DNA from: Nonomuraea jiangxiensis
Lineage (GTDB): Bacteria > Actinomycetota > Actinomycetes > Streptosporangiales > Streptosporangiaceae
DNA length: 64,000 nt
Direction: 5' to 3'
Assembly (NCBI RefSeq): GCF_900099965.1
Contig: NZ_FNDJ01000016.1
Location: 204,433-268,432 of the forward strand
Part shown: one piece after another, positions 43,976-53,056 of the stretch
Position numbering within the stretch: the first letter of the stretch is position 1
How the letters are laid out: each line of letters opens with the position of its first letter
Made by a program: the position numbers and the translations under genes
The notes under the pieces: generated by a model
Databases searched by the model: none
Told to the model about the DNA's origin: nothing
What the model saw: only the letters and a program-made list of their open reading frames with translations

Positions 43976-44929
43976 GTGCTGACAACTGATGAAACGACAT
44001 TGGACGCCGGATTGGCGTCAGTGGTCCAGGCGGTCGACATGGCCGCCGACGGGCGCAGCGCACGGGTGGTCGAGCGGGACGTGACGGCCGAAGGCCCGCG
44101 TGCGCTCCTGCCCGCGCTGAGCGCCGCCCTGTACGAGCTCTTCCACAGCGGCCACGCGCACGATCCGGCCGCGCGGCCGGGAGAGCGTGACCTCCCGCTG
44201 GAATCGGCTCTCACCGCCGCGGTGCCCCACCGGCACACGGCCGCCCTCGTTCCCGTGTACGAGAAGGGCGAGCGCGAGTGGATCGTCGACCTGCTCGACG
44301 TCCGGGTACGCGTCCCCGCCCAGCGTGTCGCCGAAGCCCGGGACGACGGCCTGGCGGTGATCCAGGCGGACGCCGTCCGGCCCGCTTTGTCCCCCGGGTT
44401 CTTCCTGTGCGACGGCTCGGCGGGGTCGGTGCTGGGTGGCGGCCCCATCCTGCGGCTCTACGTTCACCTGGCCGGTCCCGCCTTCACCCCGGACGCGTGG
44501 CGGATCGCGCTGGGCGTGCTGGAGGGGCGGCGGGTGCCTTACCGGGCCAAGGCGTTCTCGCGGTCGTCCGGGTACCCACGCCGCGATGCCATGGTGATCT
44601 ACCTGGAGGAGGCGGGCTGGCCGGTGCTGCGGGAGCTGATCGCGGCGCTCTCCGTGCTCCCCGGGCTGGTCGACGACGTGTCCGCCTACGCCAGGCGGGT
44701 CGGCCCCGGCCTTGCGGTGGCCTGGGACCCGATGGACGACAGGACCGGCATGCGCCTGCTGAGCTTCGGCGAGCACCGTTCGCGGGTGCTCGCAGAAGGA
44801 CTGGTGTTGAGCGCCACGGAGGGCGTGCCGGTGACCGCCGCGGTCCTGGCCTGCCTGGCGCGCGGCGGGATCGATCCGGCGGCACCGTACCGGAACCTCT
44901 CCTCGCCCGACCTGCCCCTGGAGTCGTGA
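43976..44929 (+). CDS. HopA1-like protein, probable lanthipeptide cyclase/lyase (LanY-like)
   Basis: 317 residues. C-terminal two thirds match the HopA1 family: LYVHLAGPAFTPDAWRIALGVLEGRRVPYRAKAFS, RRDAMVIYL, GPGLAVAWDP and a RLLSFGEHRSRVLAEGL segment. HopA1-like proteins (LxmY in lexapeptide) act with an APH-like kinase in class V lanthipeptides to form thioether rings, and occur also in thioamitide clusters. I use GTG 43976 because TAATCT (43963-43968) ends 7 nt before it, as in a leaderless promoter; ATG 43865 is in frame but lacks a good ribosome-binding site and would extend beyond the family N-terminus. The next gene overlaps by 1 nt. Confidence 0.8.
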   Translation: MLTTDETTLDAGLASVVQAVDMAADGRSARVVERDVTAEGPRALLPALSAALYELFHSGHAHDPAARPGERDLPLESALTAAVPHRHTAALVPVYEKGEREWIVDLLDVRVRVPAQRVAEARDDGLAVIQADAVRPALSPGFFLCDGSAGSVLGGGPILRLYVHLAGPAFTPDAWRIALGVLEGRRVPYRAKAFSRSSGYPRRDAMVIYLEEAGWPVLRELIAALSVLPGLVDDVSAYARRVGPGLAVAWDPMDDRTGMRLLSFGEHRSRVLAEGLVLSATEGVPVTAAVLACLARGGIDPAAPYRNLSSPDLPLES

Positions 44930-45849
44930 TGGGCGTCGCATCGGTGATCTTCGCGAGCCAGCCGGGGGCCGCATCCGACGCGGAACCATACGCGGACCTG
45001 GTCAAACGCGGCGTCGCCGCGCGTCTGTGGCTGGGGCAGTCGTTGCGCGCGGAGACCCATCAGGTGGTCGCGCACCTGGCGGGGGGAGGCCACCAGGTGC
45101 CCACGGGCACCTCCGTGACGTTGATGCCGCTGCGACATCCGCTGCAGGCGGCCCTGGAGGCCCGTTCCCTGGCGTCGATGACCGGCCATCCCGTGGTGGC
45201 CGGTTTCGGCGCGTCTGCACCCGAGTTCGTGAGCGTGCTCAACGGGACGCCCTACCGGCGGCCGGCCGCCATGGCCCGCGAGTACCTGTCCACCGTGCGC
45301 GCCTTGCTCGACGGTCGCGGGTTACGCGGCTTCACGCTGCCGCCGCTGCGCCATCCACCGGTCGAGCTGGGCGCGGGCGTGCTGCGGCCGGGCATGGCCA
45401 GGGTGGCGGGTGAGTGCGCCGACGTGGCGATCACCTGGATGACGCCGCCGTCGTACGTCAGGGACGTGCTGCTTCCCGCGCTGAGCGAGGGCGCGGGTGA
45501 CGTGCGCGCGGTGCCGCGCGTGGCGACCGTGGTGCACGTCGCGCTGTCGCGCCCAGGGCGCGACGCCACCCGGCTGGCCGAGCTGGCGGCCGGCCACCAT
45601 CTGCGGGCCGCCCACTACGCCGACATGCTGCGCAGGGCGGGCCTTGAGGCGAGCCCGCGCGCGATGGTGGACGGCGGCCTGTTCGTCACCGGTACGGCCC
45701 GGCGGGTCGCCGACCAGCTCCACGAGTATTTCCTGGCGGGTGTCGACGAGATCATCCTCAACACCACCGGAGTGCTCCTGGCCGAAGGCGGCCCGGCGGC
45801 GATCGGCGAGGCCGAAGAGATCCTGACCGCGCTGGGAGAGTCCCCATGA
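44929..45849 (+). CDS. F420-dependent LLM-class oxidoreductase (LanJ-like)
   Basis: 306 residues, luciferase-like TIM barrel. Typical stretches: GTSVTLMPLRHPLQAALEARSLASMTGHPVVAGFG and AVPRVATVVHVALSR, with GGLFVTGTARRVADQLHEYFLAGVDEIIL near the end. In lexapeptide, LxmJ, an F420H2-dependent reductase of this class, converts dehydroalanine to D-alanine; a similar stereo-inverting step is likely here given the neighbours. Overlaps the HopA1-like stop (TGATG) and the LanD-like start (ATGA), so all three are co-translated. Confidence 0.82.
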   Translation: MGVASVIFASQPGAASDAEPYADLVKRGVAARLWLGQSLRAETHQVVAHLAGGGHQVPTGTSVTLMPLRHPLQAALEARSLASMTGHPVVAGFGASAPEFVSVLNGTPYRRPAAMAREYLSTVRALLDGRGLRGFTLPPLRHPPVELGAGVLRPGMARVAGECADVAITWMTPPSYVRDVLLPALSEGAGDVRAVPRVATVVHVALSRPGRDATRLAELAAGHHLRAAHYADMLRRAGLEASPRAMVDGGLFVTGTARRVADQLHEYFLAGVDEIILNTTGVLLAEGGPAAIGEAEEILTALGESP

Positions 45850-46436
45850 CTGACCGGATATATCCACCTTTTTCTGGAGAACGCCTATTACTCGTCGTCA
45901 CCGGCGCCCTGTCGGCGGCCTTCATCCCGGGCTGGCTCATCTGGCTGCGTACCGGCTACCCGGACCTGGTCATCAAGCCCGTCGCGACGCGCAGCGCGCA
46001 GCGTTTCGTCACGCTCGACGCGCTCAGCACGATCTGCGGGCACCAGGCCGTGTCCGATGAGTGGCCGCAGCACGTCGGCCACTCCGCGCCGCACGTCGAG
46101 TGGAGCAACTGGCCCGACTCGATCCTCGTCTACCCCGCCTGCCTGAACTTCCTGGCGCGGCTGGCCCTCGGCGTCGGCGACAGCCCGGCGATCCTCGCGC
46201 TGCAGTGCACGCCGGCCCCGATCGGCCTGGCCCCCTCGCTGCCGCCGCACGGGCTGAACAGCCCCGCCTACCTGAGCCACAAGGAAGCACTCGAACGCCG
46301 GCCCAACGTGGTGATCGGGCCGCCCAAGCCCGGGCTGAGCATCTCGACCGGCAAACTCGACGCATCCGTCGCGGCGCCCATGTCCCTCATGCTGAGCCTC
46401 CTGGAAAGCCGGAGGAACCATGAAATCAGTCAATGA
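45846..46436 (+). CDS. Flavoprotein peptidyl-cysteine decarboxylase (LanD/HFCD family)
   Basis: 196 residues. Flavodoxin-like N-terminus LLLVVTGALSAAFIPGWLIWL, catalytic-region His in HVEWSNWPDSILVYPACLNFLARLALG (the PASANT-like FMN motif) and AILALQCTP. LanD enzymes oxidatively decarboxylate the C-terminal Cys of the precursor to an enethiolate that closes into aminovinyl-cysteine, matching the precursor's terminal Cys47. ATGA overlap with the upstream gene; 17-bp overlap with the downstream one. Confidence 0.88.
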   Translation: MTDRIYPPFSGERLLLVVTGALSAAFIPGWLIWLRTGYPDLVIKPVATRSAQRFVTLDALSTICGHQAVSDEWPQHVGHSAPHVEWSNWPDSILVYPACLNFLARLALGVGDSPAILALQCTPAPIGLAPSLPPHGLNSPAYLSHKEALERRPNVVIGPPKPGLSISTGKLDASVAAPMSLMLSLLESRRNHEISQ

Positions 46437-49299
46437 GTTCGCCACCGCGCACGTGCGTACCCGGGTCTACCGCGAGGGTCCGGGGTTCAGGTGGGTCCGC
46501 GAGCCAGGGCCCGCCTACGACCTCTCGCCGCCCGGCGTCCGCCTCGACGGCGTGCATCCCGTGCTGCGGTTTCCCGGAGAGCCGCACACGTACCGGGCGG
46601 GCGGGGCGCTGCCGGCGGCGTCCTGGCTCGCCTTCGGACCGGCCAAGGCGGGGCCCGTGCTGCGGGACGCTCTCCGCCGGACAGGCGAGGCCCTGGCCGC
46701 ACTGCACGCCCAGCCACCGCCCGAGCAGGTCACCGCACCACATCCGGGTCTCACCCGGCTCGCCGCCTGGCTCGACGACCCCCAGGGCCAGGTCGCGGCC
46801 GCGCGACTGCGCGAGTACGCGCGGGAGCGGATCGGGGCGGCCCGGCTGGCAGCCGTCGGCGAGTTGTGCCGGGAGTTCACCGGCACCGGGCCGCCCGTCC
46901 TCATGCACGGGGCCGCCAGCCTGGCGCTGATCGTGCCGGGCCCCGAGCCGGTGCTCCTCACCGGCGAGGCGCTCAGCCGCGGGCCCTGGTGGCTTGACCT
47001 CGGCTGGCTCCTCGCCGAGTTGGTCGAGCTGGAGCACGCGGTCGCGGCGGGCATCGCGCCCGCGCTCGCCTTCGACTACGACTCCCTGCGCGAAGCCCTC
47101 CTCGACGGGTACGGCCGCACGCCGCCTCCCGGGACCCACCACGCCCTCGGGGCGCTACGCGTGCTCACCCACGCCAGGGACTTCGCCACCTACGTCGGAT
47201 GGGACGACCAGCTCCTGACATATGTGGACATCGCCGCCAGCATGCTCAAGAAAGCGGAGAAACGCATGTACCCGCCCGCTCCCCGGCTCGACCTCGTCGA
47301 AAACCTCCACGGGACCCCCGTGGCCGATCCCTACCGGCCCCTGGAGGACCCCGGCGACCCGGCCACCAAGCAGTGGCTCGTCGCGCAGGACGACCTGTTC
47401 CTGGAGCACGCCAGGGACCTGCACCACCGCGACCGCTTCCGCGACCGGCTGGCCCGCCTCCAGAGCGCGGGGTTCGCCGGGCCGCCGAGCTGGCACGGCG
47501 ATCGCGCCTTCTTCGTCCGGCGCGAGGCCGGTCAGGAGCATCTGGTGCTGCACACCCTGGACCCGGACGGCACCGAACGTGTACTGCTCGAACCCGAGGG
47601 CACCACGGTGATCGACGCCTGGCAGCCGTCGCCCGACGGCGGGTTGCTGGCGTACCAGCTCTCCAGCGGCGGCCGCGAGGAGTCGCTGCTGTCGGTCATG
47701 GACGTCGCCACGGGCGACGTGGTCGACGGCCCCATCGACCGGTGCCGCTCCACGCTGGTGGCCTGGCTGCCGGACGGCCGGTCGTTCCTGTACGTCCGCC
47801 GTCTCCCGCCCGACCGCGTGCCGAAGGGCGAGGAACGTTACCACCGCCGCGTCTACCTGCACCGCGTCGGCACGGACCCGGCCGAGGACGAGCTGGTCTT
47901 CGGCGAGGGCAGGGACAAGGCCACCCACTATCGGGTGAACGTGACGAACGGCTGGCTCACCGTCTCCGCCTCCCTGGGGACCTCGCCGCGCAACGACCTG
48001 TGGCTCGCGGACGTGTCGTCCGGCCGGCCCGGGGCGTTCCGGGTGGTCCAGGAGGGTGTGGACGCCCATACGGCGCTGCGCGTGGGGCGGGACGGGCGGG
48101 CGTACCTCATGACCGACCGGGACGCGCCGCGCGGCCGGGTGGCCGTCACCGACCCCGCCGACCCGCTGTACGAGACCTGGCGCGACCTGATCCCCGAGGA
48201 CCCCGAGGCCGTACTCGCCGACTACGCGCTCCTCGACGACCTGGCTGAGCCGCTGCTGGTGCTGAGCCGGACCCGGGACGCCGTCACCGAACTCACCGTG
48301 CACGACGCCCGCACCGGCGCGCTCACCGGAGCGGTGCCGACGCCGGGCCCGGGGACCGCTGCCGCGCTGTCCACGCGCGGGGGACCCGAGGTGTGGTTCG
48401 CCTACACCGACGTCACCTCGCCCGTCTCGGTCCTGCGCCACGACGTCAGGACCGGCGAGACCACGCTGTGGGCCGCCCCGCCGGGCTCCGCCGAGCCGCC
48501 GCCGGTGGAAAGCCGCGTGGTGGAGTACCGCTCGAAGGACGGGACGCCCGTGCGCATGCTGGTCATGTCGGCGCCGGACGCGGCGGGGCCGCGCCCGTGC
48601 CTGCTGACCGGGTACGGCGGCTTCGGCATCTCCATGGCGCCCGCGTTCAGTCCGCAGGCGCTGGCCTGGGTGGAGGCCGGCGGCGTGTACGCGGTCGCCC
48701 AGCTCCGCGGCGGCGGCGAGCGGGGCGAGCAGTGGCACCGGGCGGGGATGCGCGGCGCGAAGCAGAACGTGTTCGACGACTTCCACGCCGCCGCCGAGAA
48801 GCTCACCGCCGACGGCCTGACCACCCCCGACCGTCTGGCCATCATGGGCGGCTCCAACGGCGGCCTCCTGGTCGGAGCCGCCCTCACCCAGCGCCCCGAG
48901 CTCTACGCCGCCGCCGTCAGCTCGGCCCCGCTGCTCGACATGGTCCGCTACGAGCGGTCCGGCCTCGGCGCGGCGTGGAGCACCGAGTACGGCTCCGCCG
49001 CCGACCCCGAGGAGTTCGCCTGGCTGTACGCCTACTCCCCCTACCACCACGTACGCGACGGCGTGGACTACCCGGCGGTCCTGTTCACCGTGGCCGAGGG
49101 CGACACCAGGGTCGATCCCTTCCACGCCAGGAAGATGTGCGCGGCCCTCCAGACGGTCTCGAAGGAGGGCGGCCACGCCGCGCCGGTGCTGCTACGCACG
49201 GAGACGGACGCGGGCCACGGCGCCCGCGCCGTGAGCAGCACGATCGCGCTGGAGGCCGACGTGCTGGCGTTCTGCGCCGCCCACACCGGGCTGCGCTGA
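46420..49299 (+). CDS. Fusion: degenerate APH-like kinase domain plus prolyl oligopeptidase (S9A)
   Basis: 959 residues in one uninterrupted frame. Residues 1-275 resemble an APH-type kinase, but the catalytic loop reads HGAAS (His163-Ala166 region, Asp lost) and the metal site LTGE (Asp replaced by Gly182), so it is probably a pseudokinase, perhaps the counterpart of the unassigned LanX component. Residues 283-959 are a complete prolyl oligopeptidase: propeller, then nucleophile Ser812 (GGSNGG), Asp in GDTRVDP and His in TDAGHG; likely leader-peptide removal. ATG 47266 (Met283) has its own GGAG 6 nt upstream, so the peptidase may also be made alone. GGAGGA precedes ATG 46420. Confidence 0.82.
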   Translation: MKSVNEFATAHVRTRVYREGPGFRWVREPGPAYDLSPPGVRLDGVHPVLRFPGEPHTYRAGGALPAASWLAFGPAKAGPVLRDALRRTGEALAALHAQPPPEQVTAPHPGLTRLAAWLDDPQGQVAAARLREYARERIGAARLAAVGELCREFTGTGPPVLMHGAASLALIVPGPEPVLLTGEALSRGPWWLDLGWLLAELVELEHAVAAGIAPALAFDYDSLREALLDGYGRTPPPGTHHALGALRVLTHARDFATYVGWDDQLLTYVDIAASMLKKAEKRMYPPAPRLDLVENLHGTPVADPYRPLEDPGDPATKQWLVAQDDLFLEHARDLHHRDRFRDRLARLQSAGFAGPPSWHGDRAFFVRREAGQEHLVLHTLDPDGTERVLLEPEGTTVIDAWQPSPDGGLLAYQLSSGGREESLLSVMDVATGDVVDGPIDRCRSTLVAWLPDGRSFLYVRRLPPDRVPKGEERYHRRVYLHRVGTDPAEDELVFGEGRDKATHYRVNVTNGWLTVSASLGTSPRNDLWLADVSSGRPGAFRVVQEGVDAHTALRVGRDGRAYLMTDRDAPRGRVAVTDPADPLYETWRDLIPEDPEAVLADYALLDDLAEPLLVLSRTRDAVTELTVHDARTGALTGAVPTPGPGTAAALSTRGGPEVWFAYTDVTSPVSVLRHDVRTGETTLWAAPPGSAEPPPVESRVVEYRSKDGTPVRMLVMSAPDAAGPRPCLLTGYGGFGISMAPAFSPQALAWVEAGGVYAVAQLRGGGERGEQWHRAGMRGAKQNVFDDFHAAAEKLTADGLTTPDRLAIMGGSNGGLLVGAALTQRPELYAAAVSSAPLLDMVRYERSGLGAAWSTEYGSAADPEEFAWLYAYSPYHHVRDGVDYPAVLFTVAEGDTRVDPFHARKMCAALQTVSKEGGHAAPVLLRTETDAGHGARAVSSTIALEADVLAFCAAHTGLR

Positions 49300-49352
49300 A
49301 GCCACGCGGCCCGGCCACCGGGCACCGGCCACGCCGAAGCGGCGCGAGGGAG

Positions 49353-49389
49353 CGACGGCCCCGCGACGGATCATGTCGCGGGGCCGTCG
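49353..49389 (+). terminator. Terminator after the kinase-peptidase fusion
   Basis: CGACGGCCCCGCGAC (49353-49367) pairs perfectly with GTCGCGGGGCCGTCG (49375-49389) around 7 nt, followed by TTGTT. It separates the modification operon from the small secreted peptide gene. Confidence 0.8.
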
Positions 49390-49502
49390 TTGTTCACTTC
49401 GTGCCACTTGACATCTCCTCCCTCCTCCGTGACGTGACCCGCCCCTATCTTTTGAAGTGCGAAAGACCTTGGGCCGCCGGCCACAAAAACGGAGGGAACA
49501 TC

Positions 49503-49679
49503 ATGAAGAAATGCCTCGGCATCGTCGTCACCGCTCTCGCCGCCGTTATCGCGCTCGGCTTCTCCGCCTCTCCCGCGAACGCCGACACCCCGGGCATCAT
49601 CATCTGTGTCGAGCCTGTCCAGGACCTCTGCATCGTGATCGACGACCCGGAGGACAGGGACGACGACCCCTGGCACTGA
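49503..49679 (+). CDS. Small secreted peptide, 58 residues
   Basis: Signal peptide MKKCLGIVVTALAAVIALGF with ASPANA cleavage site, leaving an acidic mature peptide of about 30 residues with two Cys (IIICVEPVQDLCIVIDD) and ending in DDDPWH. GGAGGG stands 9 nt before ATG 49503. Sited between the cluster's enzymes and its regulator; it could be an immunity or signalling peptide, but no family is recognised. The stop is adjacent to the end of the convergent LuxR-type gene. Confidence 0.6.
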   Translation: MKKCLGIVVTALAAVIALGFSASPANADTPGIIICVEPVQDLCIVIDDPEDRDDDPWH

Positions 49680-50726
49680 TCAGTCGATCCAACCCCGCTT
49701 GGCCGCCGCCACGCCAGCAGCGAACCGCGTCTCCACCGAAAGATCCTCCATGATGGAGGCGATGTGCCTGCGCACTGTACGCAGGCTCATTCCGGTCCGG
49801 TTGGCGATGGACTCGTCTTTCAGCCCCAGAGCCATCATTCTGAGCAACTGCAGGTGCAACTCGCTCGGCGAGCCCCCACCGGGGGACGGGCTCGCCGACG
49901 GGGTCTCCGGTGTCCCCACGGACGTCGCCCGGTTCCACAGCAGCTCGAAATACTGCCGTAACGCCTTGACGACGACGGGGGCCCTGATGAGCATGATGCC
50001 AGAGGCGCCGCTCGGGGTGAGCGGGACCATCGCGGCGTCCTCGTCCACCAGCTTCATTTTCATCGGCAGGTTCCGGTAAATGCGGACGTCGAATCCGTCG
50101 TTCACCGCGTTCTGGATGAAGTGGTAGCCCACCTCGTTGTCGAAATACTCGGTGGAGTAAATCGAGCGGCGGCGTACCTTGCGGTCCACCACGCTCGCCG
50201 GGGCCGAAATGACCTCCTCCTTGCGCAGCGGCACGGTGAAGCGCCAGGTATGGAGCCCCAGATAGTCGGACTGTGCGCTGTTGATGAAGGAAATCGACAG
50301 GGACTGGATTTCGTCTCCGTCCGTCAGCACCCTGACGGCTTCCTCCGGCTCGTGCTCGAACATGCGCCGCGAGAAGACCCGCTGGATGTCGTTGATGCGT
50401 TGGTGGGCGTCGATGAGCCGGCTGCTCGACTCGGCCAGCCGCTCCTGCAGGCCGTGCAGGACGCCCCGGAAGGCGAGCGTCGGATCCGTGGGACGGATCA
50501 CCGTCCGGCCGCACTCGGTACGTAACGCCCGATGGGCGAGCCCCCGCTCCATCAGTACGTCGAGTAGGTTCTGCGACCCGACCAGCCGGGCCGCCTCTTT
50601 CTCCTCACAGTCGCCCTGATCGATCAGTTGCGCGTAACCATGGACGATCTCGTCAGGCAGTAGATCCGCGAGGAGTTCGGCCAGTCTGGTCGCCGACGCC
50701 TCGCCACCCCCGTGTGCCAATTCCAT
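49680..50726 (-). CDS. LuxR-type HTH regulator with N-terminal sensor region
   Basis: 348 residues. N-terminal winged-helix-like part (LLPDEIVHGYAQLIDQGDCEEKEAARLVGS), a central segment of about 200 residues resembling the PLD/TrmB-like sensor regions of cluster regulators, then a LuxR HTH at about 290-345 (LGLKDESIANRTGMSLRTVRRHIASIMEDL). Single-HTH regulators of this form are common beside actinobacterial lanthipeptide genes. ATG 50726 is used. A sigma-70-like promoter lies at 50765-50792. Confidence 0.85.
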   Translation of the reverse strand: MELAHGGGEASATRLAELLADLLPDEIVHGYAQLIDQGDCEEKEAARLVGSQNLLDVLMERGLAHRALRTECGRTVIRPTDPTLAFRGVLHGLQERLAESSSRLIDAHQRINDIQRVFSRRMFEHEPEEAVRVLTDGDEIQSLSISFINSAQSDYLGLHTWRFTVPLRKEEVISAPASVVDRKVRRRSIYSTEYFDNEVGYHFIQNAVNDGFDVRIYRNLPMKMKLVDEDAAMVPLTPSGASGIMLIRAPVVVKALRQYFELLWNRATSVGTPETPSASPSPGGGSPSELHLQLLRMMALGLKDESIANRTGMSLRTVRRHIASIMEDLSVETRFAAGVAAAKRGWID

Positions 50727-50764
50727 CAACCCCAGATCGGCTAATCGACTGCACGGATGACAAA

Positions 50765-50792
50765 GCTATATCCATCGGATAGGGCTGTTCAA
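50765..50792 (-). promoter_or_regulatory. Predicted promoter of the LuxR-type gene
   Basis: On the minus strand TTGAAC (-35, 50787-50792) and TATAGC (-10, 50765-50770) are 16 nt apart. A nearby inverted repeat TACCG-N7-CGGTA (50815-50831) could be an operator for this gene or the divergent epimerase-like gene. Confidence 0.5.
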
Positions 50793-50905
50793 TCACCGTC
50801 GCGTCACGCAACGATACCGATCCGTACGGTAATCGCTCGGCAGTCGATGCCATTCGGCAGTTTTTTCCTGTCCAACCAGCCGCGTCCAGCGCTAGGAATA
50901 ACGCC

Positions 50906-51856
50906 ATGAAAACTGCACTCGACCACCCCGTCACGATTATAGGAACGGGCTTTCTTCGGGCCGCGATTCTGCGCCGGATCGCCACCGCCCGCCCCGGCGC
51001 CACCGTACGGGTGCTGAGCACCGTCCCGCCCGCCCCCGTGGCCGACCTGAGCATCGAGCACGTCAACGGCCCCCTCACCGACCTGCAGGCCGTCTACGCC
51101 GCGATCAGCGGCGCCGACTCGATCATCCACCTCGGCACCGGCGACGCCGAGGTGTACGGCCCCAACGCCAGCGGGACCGCCACCATCACCTCGGCCGCGA
51201 TCAGCCAGAACTGCCGGCACGTGCTGTTCTGTTCGCTGCCCGACGTCTACGGCGACGGGGCGGGCCGGTTACTCGACGAGAACGACCCCCTGATCCCCCA
51301 GACGCGCCTGGCCCGCGCCAAGGTCATCGGGGAGCGGCTGGTCGAGCAGTTCAGCATGATCCCCGGGCGCTCGTCCACCGTCATCAGACCCTTCGGCCTC
51401 TACGGCCCGGGTCAGCCGGCCGAGTCCACCATGGGCCGCGTGCTCACCGCCGCCGCCACCGGCCACCCCGTCATCCTGCCCGGTGGCGGCACCCAGCTGC
51501 GCAACTTCACCTACTGCGACGACGTGGCGGCCGGCATCGTGGCCGCGCTGTGCCGGGACAACACCGACACCGCGCCGCACGCCTGCTACAATATCGCCTC
51601 CTGCGAGACCTACAGCCTCAGGGACGCCGCCAAGCTGGCCATCAAGCTGATCGGGAGCACCAGCACCATCGCCGCGCCCTCTCCCGCCCGGCGCAGGAGC
51701 GGCCGCGTTCGTCCCGTCACCGTCCAGATCCCGTCGGTCGAGCGGGCCGCGCGCGAGCTCGGCTTCCACGCCACGACCCTGCTCGCCGAGGGCATCTCCC
51801 GGTGCGTCCTGCACGACCACGCCGCCGCGGTGATGCCTGACCTGGTCACTGCCTGA
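50906..51856 (+). CDS. NAD-dependent epimerase/dehydratase-like protein with altered active site
   Basis: 316 residues, extended-SDR fold: VTIIGTGFLRAAILRRI (nucleotide loop GTGFLR, altered from the usual GxxGxxG), GADSIIHLGTG, LFCSLPDVYGDG, STVIRPFGLYGPGQPA and NFTYCDDVAAGIVAAL. The catalytic YxxxK is not seen in the expected place: the sequence reads TRLARAKVIGE, with Lys but no Tyr. It may bind NAD without classical catalysis or act on an unusual substrate. ATG 50906 with AGGA upstream. Part of the cluster by position. Confidence 0.75.
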   Translation: MKTALDHPVTIIGTGFLRAAILRRIATARPGATVRVLSTVPPAPVADLSIEHVNGPLTDLQAVYAAISGADSIIHLGTGDAEVYGPNASGTATITSAAISQNCRHVLFCSLPDVYGDGAGRLLDENDPLIPQTRLARAKVIGERLVEQFSMIPGRSSTVIRPFGLYGPGQPAESTMGRVLTAAATGHPVILPGGGTQLRNFTYCDDVAAGIVAALCRDNTDTAPHACYNIASCETYSLRDAAKLAIKLIGSTSTIAAPSPARRRSGRVRPVTVQIPSVERAARELGFHATTLLAEGISRCVLHDHAAAVMPDLVTA

Positions 51857-51925
51857 CAGGTGGCATCTTCTCCCTCCCCGCCTAATCCGCTGTTGGTTAC
51901 TTTCAAGACGAAGGAGGTGTATTTG

Positions 51926-53056
51926 ATGAGTCTCTCCGTTGCCGAGCTCACGTCGGAGCTGGTCAGGTGCCACCCCACGCACCGCAGCGAGGGTGTGTCC
52001 GCCGCGATCGACCTCGCCGCGCACACCCTGAGGACGCTGGGTCTCGACTGCGAGATCCGCCCATACGAGGGAGGCCCACAGATCGCCGCCACCCACGCCT
52101 TCGCCGACGACGGCCCCCATGTGATCGTCCACGGGCACATCGACATCGAAGACGTGGCCGACGAGACCGGCTGGTCCTCGCCCGGTCTCTGGCGGGCCGG
52201 CGAGATCCGCGCCGGACGCGTCTACGGCGCCGGGACCAGCGACATGCTGGGCGGGATCGCCACCCTCATCACCGCTGTCCGCCGGCTGGCCGAGCAGGGC
52301 GGCCTGACCGGGCGCGTCACCGTCCAGATCGCCGTGGATAGGCACCTCGGCGGTGGCGGCACCAGGGCGCTGCTGTCCGCCGACCTGCCCCGCGCCGAAC
52401 TCGCCGTACTCGCTGAGCCCACCAACCGGCATGTGTGCACCACCGCGTACGGTTTCGCCCGCTACCACCTCACCGCGCACGCCTGCGGTGGCCCGATGGC
52501 GTACGCGACCGACGAGAGCAACGCCGCCACGCACGCCTCGACCGCCCTCCTGGCGCTGGAGAGCGCCAACCGGGTGCTCCAGGAGCTCTACCCCACCCGG
52601 GAGGGCATCCGCTATGTGCTGCCGACCTCCATCCACGCCGGCGACCAGGTCTCGGCGCCGGCCACGGTCGCGGCGGTGGACTTCGCCGTGGCGCTCCCCC
52701 CGCTGCTCCCGGAGGAGACCGCACTCACCGTCATCACCGACACCCTGATCCACAAGTTCGCCTCGGCCGGCCTGCCCGTGCCCTCGTGGGAACGGGGCGA
52801 GCCGCACTTCACCGCCACCAGTCTGGGCCACCAGGTCTTCGCCGACCTGCTCAGGGAGGTCAATCCCGGCCTCCAGTGGTGCCAGTATCCCTGCCCCAGC
52901 GACGCCAGGGTCTTCCAGGAGCTCGGCGTGCCCGTCGTCCTGCACGGCCCCGGCGACCTCGCCAGGACCAGGCGGTCCGACGAGTACGTCGAGATCGCCG
53001 AACTGGACGAGTGCGTCGACACCCTCAGCACCGCGTTGACGAGGTGGTTGTCATGA
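51926..53056 (+). CDS. M20-family peptidase-like protein lacking the catalytic Glu pair
   Basis: 376 residues with the M20 fold. Metal ligands His71 and Asp73 (HGHIDIED) and Asp106 (GAGTSDMLGG) are present, and LAEPTN supplies a later Glu, but the DEE that carries the general base is replaced by Asp-Arg-His (138-140, AVDRHLGG). It may therefore be a binding protein or have altered chemistry. AAGGAGG stands 8 nt before ATG 51926. The next gene overlaps by ATGA, so they are co-translated. Its role in the RiPP cluster is unknown. Confidence 0.78.
   Translation: MSLSVAELTSELVRCHPTHRSEGVSAAIDLAAHTLRTLGLDCEIRPYEGGPQIAATHAFADDGPHVIVHGHIDIEDVADETGWSSPGLWRAGEIRAGRVYGAGTSDMLGGIATLITAVRRLAEQGGLTGRVTVQIAVDRHLGGGGTRALLSADLPRAELAVLAEPTNRHVCTTAYGFARYHLTAHACGGPMAYATDESNAATHASTALLALESANRVLQELYPTREGIRYVLPTSIHAGDQVSAPATVAAVDFAVALPPLLPEETALTVITDTLIHKFASAGLPVPSWERGEPHFTATSLGHQVFADLLREVNPGLQWCQYPCPSDARVFQELGVPVVLHGPGDLARTRRSDEYVEIAELDECVDTLSTALTRWLS

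Noticed and set aside
41908..46436. Thioamitide (thioviridamide-type) cluster
   Set aside because: Kinase, HopA1-like and LanD genes also occur there, but the YcaO and TfuA genes needed for thioamides are absent from the window.
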